Origin: JAJPHU01 sp035553375
Lineage (GTDB): Bacteria; Planctomycetota; Planctomycetia; Gemmatales; Gemmataceae
Length of the DNA: 64,000 bases
NCBI GenBank assembly: GCA_035553375.1
Contig: DATNCY010000320.1
Location: 5,572-69,571 of the forward strand
Reading direction: 5' to 3'
Made by a program: the position numbers and the translations under genes. This document shows, piece by piece, positions 9,001 through 16,933 of this stretch. Under the pieces are notes generated by a model. That model worked only from the letters and a program-made list of their open reading frames with translations, was not told where the DNA came from and did no database searches. Numbering within the stretch: the stretch's first letter is position 1; each line of letters begins with the position of its first letter.

Positions 9001-10071
9001 AGTGCGGGATTCGCTCGGCAAGCGGCGCATGTGCTGGCCAGCAAACTGTTGCTATTGCGGGCGCACGCACGACTGGAGGAAGGATTTGACGCGGAACTCG
9101 CCATGCCATTGCTGCGTGTGTGGCTCGATTATGTGGCCACGCTATTCGACGAATTGGTTATTTTCGTGCATGAGGAGTTGCGCCCGTTGCCGAGGTCCAG
9201 CGATCGGCCGCTTGTCGAGTTGGGAGCCGGCCCGCCGCCGCGAACGCCGGCGGAATATCTCGCTGCTCCGGTATCGTACATGACCGGCGATTTCCTGCTC
9301 GCGCCGGTCGATCTGCTGCAACCGCGTCTGGTGCCCGAGATGGCGAACAACGGCGAGGCGGCAGACGATGCGACGGCGAACGACCTGCTCCGGATCGTGG
9401 CCGACCTCCGCGATTTTCCTCGCCGCAAGGTTCGCCAGGAGGAAACCCGGTATCTGGCGGAAGCGTTGGCGCGGGAGGTGATCGGTCGCCGTGCCCATCG
9501 GCAGACCCGATCGCTCGATCTTGAAACGGCCAGCGCTCGCCTGATCCTGGTCACTCTTCAGCAGGGCGGCGCCCTGGGCGAGCGCTGCGTCATTTTGCAG
9601 ACGTTGGCCGGCGAGGTGGTGCCGCGCTGGCTGCGGGGCGGCGTGGAAACGCGCGTGCGGCATCTTGGGCGTGAGGTGTTGGAACTCGAAGCGCTCAAGG
9701 CGGACTTCCGGCAGCGACTGATGGCCGCCTGGCAGTTCTTCGGCGAGGCGCTGGGACGAAACGCCGAGGTGCAAGCGAGTTGTTTCGCGTTGGCCGAGGC
9801 GGCGGCCTGGCTGAAAGCCGCCGACAGCACGCTTGGCCGGATGGCCTGGCTCACTCGGCTCTGTGAGGCCGAGGATCGCGAGGAACCTGCGGCGCGGCAG
9901 AATCTCGGCCGGCGTGTGCTGGCTCACTGTCATGCGGAGGTCCGCGATCGGCTCCATCGTTTCGAGGAAGATTTGGCGGCTCTGCGGCGCGGCTATTTCG
10001 CGCCGCACGTCCGCGCCGCTGCACTCCTCCTGGAATCCGAGCGCTCGCCGACGCGGCGCAATTTGGTGTAA
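6022..10071 (+). CDS. Giant FixC/ETF-QO-like flavoprotein with ferredoxin-like domain and long helical C-terminus
   Basis: The protein is 1349 residues when started at the ATG at 6022, which begins the Rossmann motif YDVVVVGAGCAGLTAA; the ATG at 5902 would add a repeat-encoded leader. Residues 1-~530 are FixC/ETF-quinone-oxidoreductase-like and FAD binding. A hydrophobic helix (LLVLAALAFLAVIASIS) at ~540-560 suggests membrane anchoring. At ~630-665 is a FixX-like segment (HICPTGVFEI, then CIDCEACWRTNP), as in the C-terminal [4Fe-4S] domain of ETF-QO. The remaining ~680 residues are helical, with only weak resemblance to the acyl-CoA dehydrogenase C-terminal bundle. Normal ETF-QO is ~550-600 residues and has no such tail. 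A palindromic repeat lies in frame at residues 823-841. It probably passes electrons from a flavoprotein to quinone. Confidence 0.72.
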   Translation: MSFAQYDVVVVGAGCAGLTAAIGLARAGFAVAIVEASEVGGGNGIGGVCFAENLAHADILGFEGVEALAWERRLIERGSFATDGRRLVGNVYRDPKAFRHCYTVLRSRFDPHLAQIAVKHGVTLLAETLVESLIRDGRRVIGIATSRGPFYSNLVFLAEGDAGHLVSREGFDRSSDPRDVPAFLYSLQQVIDLPAGAIEECFHVGPEEGVAYDLLLRNHGRIPLNARGFVCGNRQSLTLNVTLPAENLSQHFEGEPRQLLDWFADMPALRPWWRDGRRGAWTVKLLRAGGPRDIPYLIEDGLAIGGAAAGLGVDFPVMNLSGPATATGLLFSQAAARIRAEGGDFSRAQLQRHYLEPLQQTRYWQDMEFLQRWPSYVKKTHVLFDRELDLLLDSSAVWSSPRGWLPRKLLGWFLVLARVPWSQWGEWQNDILQMGHALRLRDVTTRPALARVLLDGALNAFRDLVRRPRLHLPPSGELRVHFHSADDEGSANTTPRLVRRWFGRFRPVLASAGRILYRNGDTPLSVKLTGIVELLVRQINLLDLLVLAALAFLAVIASISRTVATYLFRWMRRRRSEAIVLEKSAAVVSSEREKTGPTSRATAAKSSPCIHIVGKTTQPRQQAAAVHRLPHICPTGVFEIQGDPSQTVQVIVHGDRCIDCEACWRTNPFVDWGRGGRVHPAMSRLNDPWEIGVRDDALADADVRASVSKLLDQLDRKLHELDDALTDGSAWVDRARSDHLEMLARYAQQLAVRVQEVLEENSERLGAARQRLLELAAALIVKTAERTHRAWDGRFAWAIAEGRQLRQHHLTGLRRLLGENTFTQPRAPAKGSSDPSPALRADWVSSLPSLVPDDAAGKHLLADIAARRYVLETLEQVWAPADTLGHADLLAAVAREVRDDLAAQTALLNDADAARESGRHPLPEAYRQHGPRLLADAEQTRALLDVPADWPTLAQRRALVAEREEIREAEDRLLALAFDGRNGSREQAAEMEVSAGFARQAAHVLASKLLLLRAHARLEEGFDAELAMPLLRVWLDYVATLFDELVIFVHEELRPLPRSSDRPLVELGAGPPPRTPAEYLAAPVSYMTGDFLLAPVDLLQPRLVPEMANNGEAADDATANDLLRIVADLRDFPRRKVRQEETRYLAEALAREVIGRRAHRQTRSLDLETASARLILVTLQQGGALGERCVILQTLAGEVVPRWLRGGVETRVRHLGREVLELEALKADFRQRLMAAWQFFGEALGRNAEVQASCFALAEAAAWLKAADSTLGRMAWLTRLCEAEDREEPAARQNLGRRVLAHCHAEVRDRLHRFEEDLAALRRGYFAPHVRAAALLLESERSPTRRNLV
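8491..8545. repeat. Palindromic repeat, family D, in frame inside the flavoprotein gene
   Basis: The 19-nt arms CAGCCCAGAGCGCCGGCGA (8491-8509) and their mirror (8527-8545, one mismatch) enclose 17 nt. The translation QPRAPAKGSSDPSPALRAD is Pro/Ala/Ser-rich, unlike the helical flanks. A diverged non-coding copy is at 46280-46341. Confidence 0.85.
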
Positions 10072-10134
10072 AATAGACGAACTGGTAAATCATTCTGTTA
10101 CTGTCTCGAAGACGAGACATGGAACCATCCCGTC

Positions 10135-11037
10135 ATGCAACAGCCCTACATGATCGTCGAGCGTTTTTTCGACGAGGCCGACGCACTGCGTGCCGCCTTC
10201 GAGGCGCACTTCAAGGAACCTCGCGCCCATTCTTCCCAACATCAAGTGTGGAACTACTGGTTCGTTCCCGAATTGTACATGTATCTGCGAACCAGTCCTG
10301 GGACAATTATACCGAATGCCCTGGTGGAGCGCTTTGGTCAGCGATTGAACGCCTGGGCAATGGCGACTCTCGGTTTGAGCAGCCGATCGAATCCCTGGCT
10401 GAGCCTGTACGTCAACGGCTGCGGACAGGGGCTTCATAACGATTCTCTCAACGGACAAATGGGCTACGTTTTCTCCATAACCAAGTGGGACGAGAAGAAC
10501 TTTCTCGGCGGCGAAACCATCCTTTTTCACCCGGAAAACTACTGGGAAAGCGAGCGCATCAAGACATCGGGCGCCGGCTCGGCCTTCTACGATAAGGTTC
10601 CCGCTCGCTTCAACCAACTCCTCGTTTTCGACGATCGAGTCATCCACGGCGTCCAACCGCTGCAAGGCACGATGGACCCTCTCGCGGGTCGTCTCGTCCT
10701 TCACGGCCACCTGAAGGCGGAGGGTGGCATCCTGAACGGTGCCTTGTCCGGGGATGCCGTTCTCAACGCACTGACCCCGACCCTGGATAAGGTCCGGGTA
10801 TTGACTCAGCAACACGCCCCCTTATTTCACGGCTTCACGACCCTACGAATGGCGATTCAACCGGAGGGCCGCGTCGCGTCGGTGCAGTGCCTGTGCGACC
10901 GTATTCTGCCTCTGTCTTCCGATAAAAGCCAACTCGAACCGTTCAGGCAACAACTCGTGCAGCTGCTGTCTTCCGTCCTCTTCCCCTCCGCGCAGGAGGC
11001 GAGCGAACTCACTTTGCCTGTCTTTGTCGGAAGCTAA
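10135..11037 (+). CDS. 2OG-Fe(II) dioxygenase with AgmX/TonB-like C-terminal domain
   Basis: A 300-residue protein. The iron facial triad is visible as His101 and Asp103 (GLHNDSLNG) and His171 (DDRVIHGVQPL), with Arg186 (AGRLVLHG) placed to hold the 2-oxoglutarate carboxylate. The fold is therefore prolyl-4-hydroxylase-like, residues ~5-195. Residues ~230-299 (FTTLRMAIQPEGRVASVQ ... LTLPVFVG) look like the short AgmX/TonB C-terminal module of myxobacterial and planctomycete proteins; that part is inference. The substrate is unknown. The gene follows the flavoprotein by 63 bp on the same strand and may be co-transcribed. Its stop codon overlaps the first base of a long inverted repeat. Confidence 0.75.
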   Translation: MQQPYMIVERFFDEADALRAAFEAHFKEPRAHSSQHQVWNYWFVPELYMYLRTSPGTIIPNALVERFGQRLNAWAMATLGLSSRSNPWLSLYVNGCGQGLHNDSLNGQMGYVFSITKWDEKNFLGGETILFHPENYWESERIKTSGAGSAFYDKVPARFNQLLVFDDRVIHGVQPLQGTMDPLAGRLVLHGHLKAEGGILNGALSGDAVLNALTPTLDKVRVLTQQHAPLFHGFTTLRMAIQPEGRVASVQCLCDRILPLSSDKSQLEPFRQQLVQLLSSVLFPSAQEASELTLPVFVGS

Positions 11038-11135
11038 GAGCTTGCGGACAAAACCACACGAACCCGAAGCGCAAGCGAAGGAATGGTTTAGCCTGGCTGG
11101 CACTTCGGGTTCGTGTGGTTTTGTCCGCAAGCTCT
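11037..11135. repeat. Perfect 33-bp inverted repeat, composite of families G and A
   Basis: The arms 11037-11069 and 11103-11135 are exact reverse complements (33 nt each) around a 33-nt loop. The arm starts with GCTTGCGGACAAAACC, a tract related to the outer layers at 23671-23703. It then contains ACCCGAAG, the start of the family A variant at 52986-53047. The repeat begins at the stop codon of the dioxygenase gene. Confidence 0.93.
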
Positions 11136-11274
11136 AAAAGACGCGAACAGAAGGAATTACCAGCTCGGGGTGCCGGCGCGTTCACAAATCACGGAAAAAT
11201 CATCTCGACTTCTAATCCTCGTCCTCCTCAACAGCGTAGAATAGATAAGGAGGAACAGAGAAGAGGAGGCATCG

Positions 11275-12939
11275 ATGGCTCCCCCGGAAGCCACGGCTGA
11301 CAGGCCCATTGCGCCTGCGCCTACCGTCACCGAAGTGCAGATGCACGACACCCTGGCCTCGACCCATCGCTTGTGGGCGCGAGGACGACTCGTTATTCCG
11401 CTTACCCCAAGCGGCGGACGCAATTGGTGGAAACGCTTGCGGACGCCATTTCCGACGCCGCCGAACCTGACGGCTCACATTCAAACGCAAGTCGGCGGAA
11501 TCACTTTTGAAGCCGATGTGCCGGTGAGTTCGGACGGTCAGTTTGAAGTCTCATTCGAGTCCGAACTGCCTTCGGCCCGGCGCGGCTGGCGCATGGCGCG
11601 TCATCAAATCTCCTTCGCCGGCCAGACGCTGCGCGCCTGCAATGTCGTCCTGTCCGCACCGTTGGAGAGTCGTTTCGGTTTCGTCGTTATTTTGCCTCTG
11701 GAGTTCACCCACGATGCCGATGGCGTGCAACAGCTGACGCAATCGGCGTTCGCGGCTCGCTTGACCGAGTTGCTCCGCGCGCTGGAGCAGGAACCGGGTC
11801 CGGCGCGGCCGATTTATTATCTCTGCGGTGTCCCTCCCGATGGAGGCAATCTGCAACCGGAGCTTGCTCTGGCGGCGACCTCGCTAGGTTGGCCGAGCGG
11901 CCATTTTGTGCTGATGCCTAGTTCACGCGCCGACGCCGCCGACGCCCTGAAGCAAGGGCTTGATCGGCTCCGTTGGCTGTTCGCGGATCGGCTCGATTTC
12001 GCGGTTCTCAACGAAGAACCCACGGCCGAGTCCGCCCTCGCCGACGCCGTGAAGGATCAACCGGATCGCGCCGTCGTGAGCCGGTACGCCGGCGTCTCCG
12101 AAGACCTACGCACGCTGCGCATCAACGGCGAGAAACGGACGCCCACGCCGGTACGTTGGGTATCACGGCCGACGCGCTTGCGTTGCGTGCCGCGTCATCC
12201 GGTCGTGTTCTGTCACGGCATGTTGGCCATGACCATGCTGCGCATGCAGATACCGGAGGACACCAATTACTTCTCGCACCTGCGGCCGTTTCTGCGCGAG
12301 CGCGGCATCGAGGCGCTGTATCCCAACGTCGAGCCGACCGGCGGCGTCGCCGAGCGCGCGGAGCAGCTGCGCGATCTGATTCGCCACTGGACCAGCGAGC
12401 CGATCAACCTCATCGCTCACAGCATGGGCGGTCTCGACGCCCGCTATCTCATTACGCATCTAGGCATGGCCAATCAGGTCGCTTCGCTGACGACTCTTTC
12501 CACGCCGCACCACGGTACGGCCGTCGCCGATTGGTTTTGTCTCAATTTCCGCCAGCGCGTGCCGCTGTTGCTGACGCTTGAAGCGTTCGGTCTCAACGTC
12601 GATGGTTTTCGCGATTGCCGTACCGACGCTTGCCGCGCCTTCAACGAACGCACCCCCGACGCCGCTGGCGTGCGTTACTTCTCCTACACGGCGGCCGTGC
12701 CGTCGTCGCGGGTGTCGCCGCTGTTGCGCCGCGCCTGGAATATCTTGACGCCGGCGGAGGGAGCCAACGACGGCCTTGTGTCCGTGCGCTCCGCGACGTG
12801 GGGCGAGGTATTGGGCATGTTGTCGGTCGATCACTTCGCGCAGACGCCGGATGGTCTGTTCGTGCGGCCCGGCGAAAACTTCGATGCGGTTACGTTCTAC
12901 GCGCGTCTCGTCGAGGATTTGGCCCATCGCGGGTTGTAA
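11275..12939 (+). CDS. Lipase-like alpha/beta hydrolase with N-terminal extension
   Basis: A 554-residue protein. Residues ~300-554 form a triacylglycerol-lipase-like alpha/beta hydrolase: the oxyanion region VVFCHGMLAM near 310, the nucleophile elbow AHSMGGLDARY near 383, and LSTPHHGTAVADW near 408. The last motif is typical of Pseudomonas-type lipases and phospholipase-like hydrolases. The N-terminal ~290 residues are not recognised; they resemble no catalytic domain and may be a separate beta-rich module. AGAGGAGG upstream of the ATG makes the start firm. No signal peptide is seen, so a cytoplasmic or non-classically exported enzyme is likely. The gene converges on the metal transporter. 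Confidence 0.8.
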   Translation: MAPPEATADRPIAPAPTVTEVQMHDTLASTHRLWARGRLVIPLTPSGGRNWWKRLRTPFPTPPNLTAHIQTQVGGITFEADVPVSSDGQFEVSFESELPSARRGWRMARHQISFAGQTLRACNVVLSAPLESRFGFVVILPLEFTHDADGVQQLTQSAFAARLTELLRALEQEPGPARPIYYLCGVPPDGGNLQPELALAATSLGWPSGHFVLMPSSRADAADALKQGLDRLRWLFADRLDFAVLNEEPTAESALADAVKDQPDRAVVSRYAGVSEDLRTLRINGEKRTPTPVRWVSRPTRLRCVPRHPVVFCHGMLAMTMLRMQIPEDTNYFSHLRPFLRERGIEALYPNVEPTGGVAERAEQLRDLIRHWTSEPINLIAHSMGGLDARYLITHLGMANQVASLTTLSTPHHGTAVADWFCLNFRQRVPLLLTLEAFGLNVDGFRDCRTDACRAFNERTPDAAGVRYFSYTAAVPSSRVSPLLRRAWNILTPAEGANDGLVSVRSATWGEVLGMLSVDHFAQTPDGLFVRPGENFDAVTFYARLVEDLAHRGL

Positions 12940-13049
12940 ATTATTCCGCCACTTCGCTATCGGAATTGGTGACCACTGCCTACCCGTTCTGCTCTGAAAA
13001 TAAGCGGCGTCTCTGATAGCCCGTTCATGACAACTCAGTAAGCTCTCCG

Positions 13050-14954
13050 CTAACGCTGCGCGTTCGGCACTACCAGGATGGGGATTTGCAAACGGTGCAG
13101 CACGGGCGAAACCGTCTGCCCCAACGCCAGATCGGCGAAGAACCGATGGCCGTGCGTGCCAAGCACCAGGAAATCGAGTTGCCGTTCCCGCGCAATGCGT
13201 ACCAATTCTCCTGGTGGATCGCCGTAGCCGAGAACGCCCTCCGCGCGCAGCCCTTCCATCTGAAGGTGCTTCACCATCTCGCCCATGCGCAGTCGATCCG
13301 CCCGGCTCTCCTGATCGTCCGTGGCCGGGCCATAATAGGCGGCGACCGGCCCTTCGACGACATGGATGAGCAATAGCGGCGCCTGATGCACACGCGCCAC
13401 CGCCGCCGCCTGAGCGAGAACGGCGTTATCGGCGCCAGCGAATTCGATGGCCACGCCGATATGGTGATAGCGCACCACGGCCAACTCGGGAGCGGCCAGC
13501 GGCGGGAGACGGACCTCGCGCGGACGATAGCGCGGATACAGCATCACCCATACGAGGAAACCCGCCAGAGCGACCGCGATCGGCCCCACCGTGCCGTAGA
13601 TCCACAGAGGATGCCAGCCGGCCTTCTCGACATCTCTCCCCCATTCTCCCATGTACATCCAAATCAACACGAAGTTTAGGCCGACGACGACGATGGCGCA
13701 TAGCCACGCCAATCGCTTCAGCCAGACGGGACTGGCGAAGACGCCCATGCGTCGAGGATCGCTGGTGAACTGCACCAGAGGAATGATGGCAAACGGCAGC
13801 TGAAAACTAAGGATGGCCTGACTCAGTAAGAGCAACCAGAGCAGACGTTCATCGACCGTTTTCGCATCGCCGTCGTTCGCCGACGCCAGGGTCAGCACGA
13901 GCAGAGCCGGCACGATGGCCGCCAGACGGGTCAGCAGCCGGCGGACCCACGGCCGCACACGTAGTTGGACAAAGCCCTCCATCACGACCTGTCCGGCCAG
14001 CGTGCCCGTCAGTGTCGAACTTTGTCCTGAGGCCAACAGCGCCAGCGCGAACAAGACGCTGGCGGTGCCGCCCCACACGGGCAGCAGCAATTCATGGGCC
14101 TGTTGCAGCGTTTCGACTTCCTGCTCGAACCGCGTGGCCGCCAGCACGACGATGGCCGCGTTGATGAAGAACGCGCCATTGAGCGCCAGCGTCGAATCGA
14201 CAAGGTTGTACTTACAGGCGAACCGTTTGCCCTCCGGCGTCTGCGGGAACGCGCGGGTCTGCACCAAGGCCGAATGTAGATAGAGATTGTGCGGCATAAC
14301 GGTAGCGCCGAGCATGGCGATAGCCACATAGAGACTGCCAATGCGGTCTTGCGGATCCAGACCCGGTGTGAAGCCGCGCAGCACGGCTCCCCAGGCCGGT
14401 TGGGCTAACACGATCTCCATGACGAAACTGCCCGCGATCACCGCCACCAAGCCGAGCGTCAAAACCTCCAGCAGACGCACGCCGCGTCGCTGCAAGGCCA
14501 GCAACAGCAGCGTATCCGCCGCAGCAATGGCCAAGCCCAGCAGATAAGGGATATTGAAGAGCAATTTAAGGGCGATAATCGTGCCGATGACTTCGGCGAG
14601 ATCGGTGGCGGCAATGGCGATTTCGGTCAGTAGCCACAGGCTGAAGACGGTGCGGCGCGGATAACTCTCACGGCACGCCTGAGCGAGATCACGGCCGGCC
14701 ACGATGCCCAAGCGCGTGGCGAGGCTCTGTAAGAGCAACGCCATCAGGTTCGACATCAACAACACCCAGATCAGCCGATGCCCGTACTTCGAGCCGGCTG
14801 ACAGATTCGCGCCCCAGTTGCCGGGGTCCATGTAGCCGACGCTGACCATGAACGCCGGCCCGGAAAAAGCGAGAAAGCGCCGCCACCAGTGCTTGGGAAT
14901 CGGCACCGAACTATGAATCTCTTCCAATGAAGGCACGTTGGCAGGATGCGTCAT
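13050..14954 (-). CDS. Nramp-family divalent metal transporter fused to a universal stress protein domain
   Basis: A 634-residue fusion. Residues ~25-430 are Nramp/MntH: helix 1 carries DPGNWGANLSAGS and helix 6 carries MPHNLYLHSALVQTR, the two unwound metal-coordinating segments. Residues ~495-632 are a UspA domain ending in LVLGTHGHRFFADLALG and PILVVPN, the usual ATP-loop region. Nramp proteins import Mn2+ or Fe2+ with protons; fusion to USP occurs in planctomycetes and some other bacteria and suggests nucleotide- or stress-dependent control. The ATG at 14954 lies 40 bp from a DtxR/MntR-like palindrome, so metal repression is predicted. Confidence 0.9.
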   Translation of the reverse strand: MTHPANVPSLEEIHSSVPIPKHWWRRFLAFSGPAFMVSVGYMDPGNWGANLSAGSKYGHRLIWVLLMSNLMALLLQSLATRLGIVAGRDLAQACRESYPRRTVFSLWLLTEIAIAATDLAEVIGTIIALKLLFNIPYLLGLAIAAADTLLLLALQRRGVRLLEVLTLGLVAVIAGSFVMEIVLAQPAWGAVLRGFTPGLDPQDRIGSLYVAIAMLGATVMPHNLYLHSALVQTRAFPQTPEGKRFACKYNLVDSTLALNGAFFINAAIVVLAATRFEQEVETLQQAHELLLPVWGGTASVLFALALLASGQSSTLTGTLAGQVVMEGFVQLRVRPWVRRLLTRLAAIVPALLVLTLASANDGDAKTVDERLLWLLLLSQAILSFQLPFAIIPLVQFTSDPRRMGVFASPVWLKRLAWLCAIVVVGLNFVLIWMYMGEWGRDVEKAGWHPLWIYGTVGPIAVALAGFLVWVMLYPRYRPREVRLPPLAAPELAVVRYHHIGVAIEFAGADNAVLAQAAAVARVHQAPLLLIHVVEGPVAAYYGPATDDQESRADRLRMGEMVKHLQMEGLRAEGVLGYGDPPGELVRIARERQLDFLVLGTHGHRFFADLALGQTVSPVLHRLQIPILVVPNAQR

Positions 14955-14994
14955 CGACGAACAACTCTCTCTCGGCCATGAAGGAACCGCGTAT

Positions 14995-15008
14995 TTAGGT
15001 TAACCTAA
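14995..15008. promoter_or_regulatory. Predicted DtxR/MntR-family operator
   Basis: TTAGGTTAACCTAA is a perfect 14-bp palindrome ending 41 bp before the Nramp-USP start. It matches the core of DtxR/IdeR/MntR-type boxes (half site TTAGGTTA). The position in a divergent promoter region fits metal-dependent repression of a metal importer. The regulator itself is not in the window. Confidence 0.75.
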
Positions 15009-15034
15009 GTAGTCATTTAGTCAAGACGAACACG

Positions 15035-15091
15035 TTGCCAGCCCGCAGCGCCAGCAAGGGACGATCCCTTGCTGGCGCTGCGGGCTGGCAA
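15035..15091. repeat. Palindromic repeat, family A
   Basis: Perfect 27-bp arms around a 3-nt loop; the core is CCAGCCCGCAGCGCCAGC. It lies between the divergent Nramp-USP and uxaA-type genes, in what must be promoter territory for the latter. Confidence 0.95.
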
Positions 15092-15165
15092 TGCCCCCTT
15101 TGCAACGCCCTGCCGCCGGTGTATCGTGACAGGAATCATTCAGCCACGCGCCGCGGAGATTGTCC

Positions 15166-16743
15166 ATGTCCGTCCCACCGCTTTCGCAGTTCGCCGTCCA
15201 CTTACGTCCCGAGGACAACATCGCCGTTGCCGCTCGTTCGTTATCCGCCCAGACACGCTTTCAGTACAACGGCGACACGGTGACGCTCGCGCAGCGCATC
15301 GGCTTGGGCCATAAAATCGCGCTGTGCGCCATCCACAAAGGCGAGGCGATTTACAAATACGGTCAAATCATCGGCTTCGCCAGCGCGAACATCGCGCCGG
15401 GTGAATGGGTTCACGTTCACAACGTCTCCGCCGACGCTTTCGAGCGTGATTACGCCTTTTGCCGCGATTGTCCGCCACCGCCGCCACGGCCGGAGCCGCG
15501 TTTCTGGATGGGCTACGATCGCGGCGATGGCCGTTACGGGACGCGCAACTACATCGCCATCATCAGCACGGTCAACTGTTCGGCCAGCACGAGCAAGTAC
15601 ATCTCCGAACGCTTCCGCGCCACCGATTTGCTTCAACAGTATCCCAACGTCGATGGCGTGGTGGCCATCACGCACAAGGCCGGCTGCGCCATGCAGTATG
15701 ACGGCGCGGATCACAACCAACTCGACCGCACGCTGGCTGGCTTCGCCAAACACGCCAACATCGCCGCGTACATTCTCGTCGGTCTTGGTTGCGAGACGGG
15801 CCAAGCGATTCATCTCGTCGAGCATCAGGGACTCATTCAGCTTCCCCCCCTTGTCCCCCCCGCGCGCGGGGGGGATAAAGGGGGGGCGAAACCATTGGTC
15901 ATCAGCATTCAAGAATGTGGCGGCATCCGGAAGACCGTGGATGCGGGCGTCCGCGCCATCGCGGAACTGCTGCCGCAGGTCAACGACGTGAAACGCACGA
16001 AGTTGTCGGCGGATAAAATCGTCCTCGGCACCAATTGCGGCGGCTCCGACGGCAACAGCGGCGTGACGGCCAACCCCGCCGTGGGCGTTGCCTCCGATCT
16101 GCTCGTCGCCCAGGGCGGTATCAGCATTATCGGTGAAACGCCGGAGATTTACGGAGCCGAGCATCTGCTGACACGCCGTGCCGTCAACCGAGCCGTCGGC
16201 GAAAAGCTCGTCGAACGCATCAAGTGGTGGGAATGGTATGCGGGTATTTTCGGCACCGAGATCAACAACAATCCCTCGCCCGGCAACAAGGAAGGCGGTC
16301 TGACGACCATTTACGAGAAATCGCTGGGTGCCATTGCCAAGGGCGGCAGCACGGCTCTCGTGGATGTGGTCGGTTATGCCGAGCCGGTTAAGGCGAAAGG
16401 ATTTGTCGTCATGGACACGCCCGGTTACGATCCGGTCAGCATGACCGGCATCGTCGCCGGCGGCGCGAATGTGTTGGTGTTCACGACCGGCCGCGGCTCC
16501 GTGTTCGGCTGCAAGCCGGCTCCGTCGATCAAGGTTGCCACCAATACGCCGATGTACAATCACATGATCGACGACATGGACATCAACGCCGGCGTCATTC
16601 TCGAAGCGACGCCGGTTGAGGAAGTCGGCCAACAGATTTTCGAGGAAATCCTGACGGTGGCGAGTGGCAAGAAGACCAAGAGCGAGTTGAACGGCGTCGG
16701 GGAAGAAGAGTTCGCTCCGTGGGCGATCGGCCCGACGTTGTAA
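15166..16743 (+). CDS. UxaA-family altronate/galactarate dehydratase
   Basis: A 525-residue protein. Residues ~15-100 are an SAF domain (AIHKGEAIYKYGQIIG, then GEWVHVHNV). From ~115 on is the GD_AH catalytic domain: GRYGTRNYIAIISTVNCS, LGCETGQ, ECGGIRKT, GTNCGGSDGNSG and VFTTGRGS. These enzymes dehydrate D-altronate or D-galactarate to 2-keto-3-deoxy acids in uronate catabolism. I choose the ATG at 15166 because GGAG stands 7 nt before it; a TTG two codons upstream is also open. A palindromic element is read through in frame at residues ~227-241 (PPLVPPARGGDKGG). No other uronate gene is adjacent. Confidence 0.88.
   Translation: MSVPPLSQFAVHLRPEDNIAVAARSLSAQTRFQYNGDTVTLAQRIGLGHKIALCAIHKGEAIYKYGQIIGFASANIAPGEWVHVHNVSADAFERDYAFCRDCPPPPPRPEPRFWMGYDRGDGRYGTRNYIAIISTVNCSASTSKYISERFRATDLLQQYPNVDGVVAITHKAGCAMQYDGADHNQLDRTLAGFAKHANIAAYILVGLGCETGQAIHLVEHQGLIQLPPLVPPARGGDKGGAKPLVISIQECGGIRKTVDAGVRAIAELLPQVNDVKRTKLSADKIVLGTNCGGSDGNSGVTANPAVGVASDLLVAQGGISIIGETPEIYGAEHLLTRRAVNRAVGEKLVERIKWWEWYAGIFGTEINNNPSPGNKEGGLTTIYEKSLGAIAKGGSTALVDVVGYAEPVKAKGFVVMDTPGYDPVSMTGIVAGGANVLVFTTGRGSVFGCKPAPSIKVATNTPMYNHMIDDMDINAGVILEATPVEEVGQQIFEEILTVASGKKTKSELNGVGEEEFAPWAIGPTL
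15844..15887. repeat. C/G-run palindrome, family E, in frame inside uxaA-type gene
   Basis: C-runs followed by CGCGCGCG and matching G-runs form a nearly perfect palindrome (a TTG/TAA asymmetry breaks it). It is read as PPLVPPARGGDKGG, sitting between the LIQL and KPLVISIQE segments of the dehydratase. Confidence 0.8.
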
Positions 16744-16921
16744 AAACGAAATCCGAAATCCGAAATCCGAAAGAAAATTGAAACCAAAATAACGAATCTC
16801 AAAACCTTCCCTGGTCGTTTTGTTTTGGATTTTACGATTCTTGCTTTGAGTTTCTTTCGGATTTCGGATTTCGGATTTCGGATTTCGGATTTCGGATTTC
16901 GGATTTCGGATTTCGTTTTTT
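16742..16921. repeat. Fold-back element with 7-bp tandem arms, family F
   Basis: The left arm (16743-16776) has about three CCGAAAT units. The right arm (16851-16921) has about eight ATTTCGG units in opposite orientation. They share mirrored inner (GAAAGAAA / TTTCTTTC) and outer (AAAACGAAA / TTTCGTTTT) edges. The structure ends in a T7 run, so it could also terminate transcription after the dehydratase gene. Confidence 0.85.
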
Positions 16922-16933
16922 TAGGGGGGTATT

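Noticed and set aside
15035..15091. Family A palindromes as ordinary intrinsic terminators
   Set aside because: They lack T-runs, also occur between divergent genes and inside coding sequence, and share sequence across sites.
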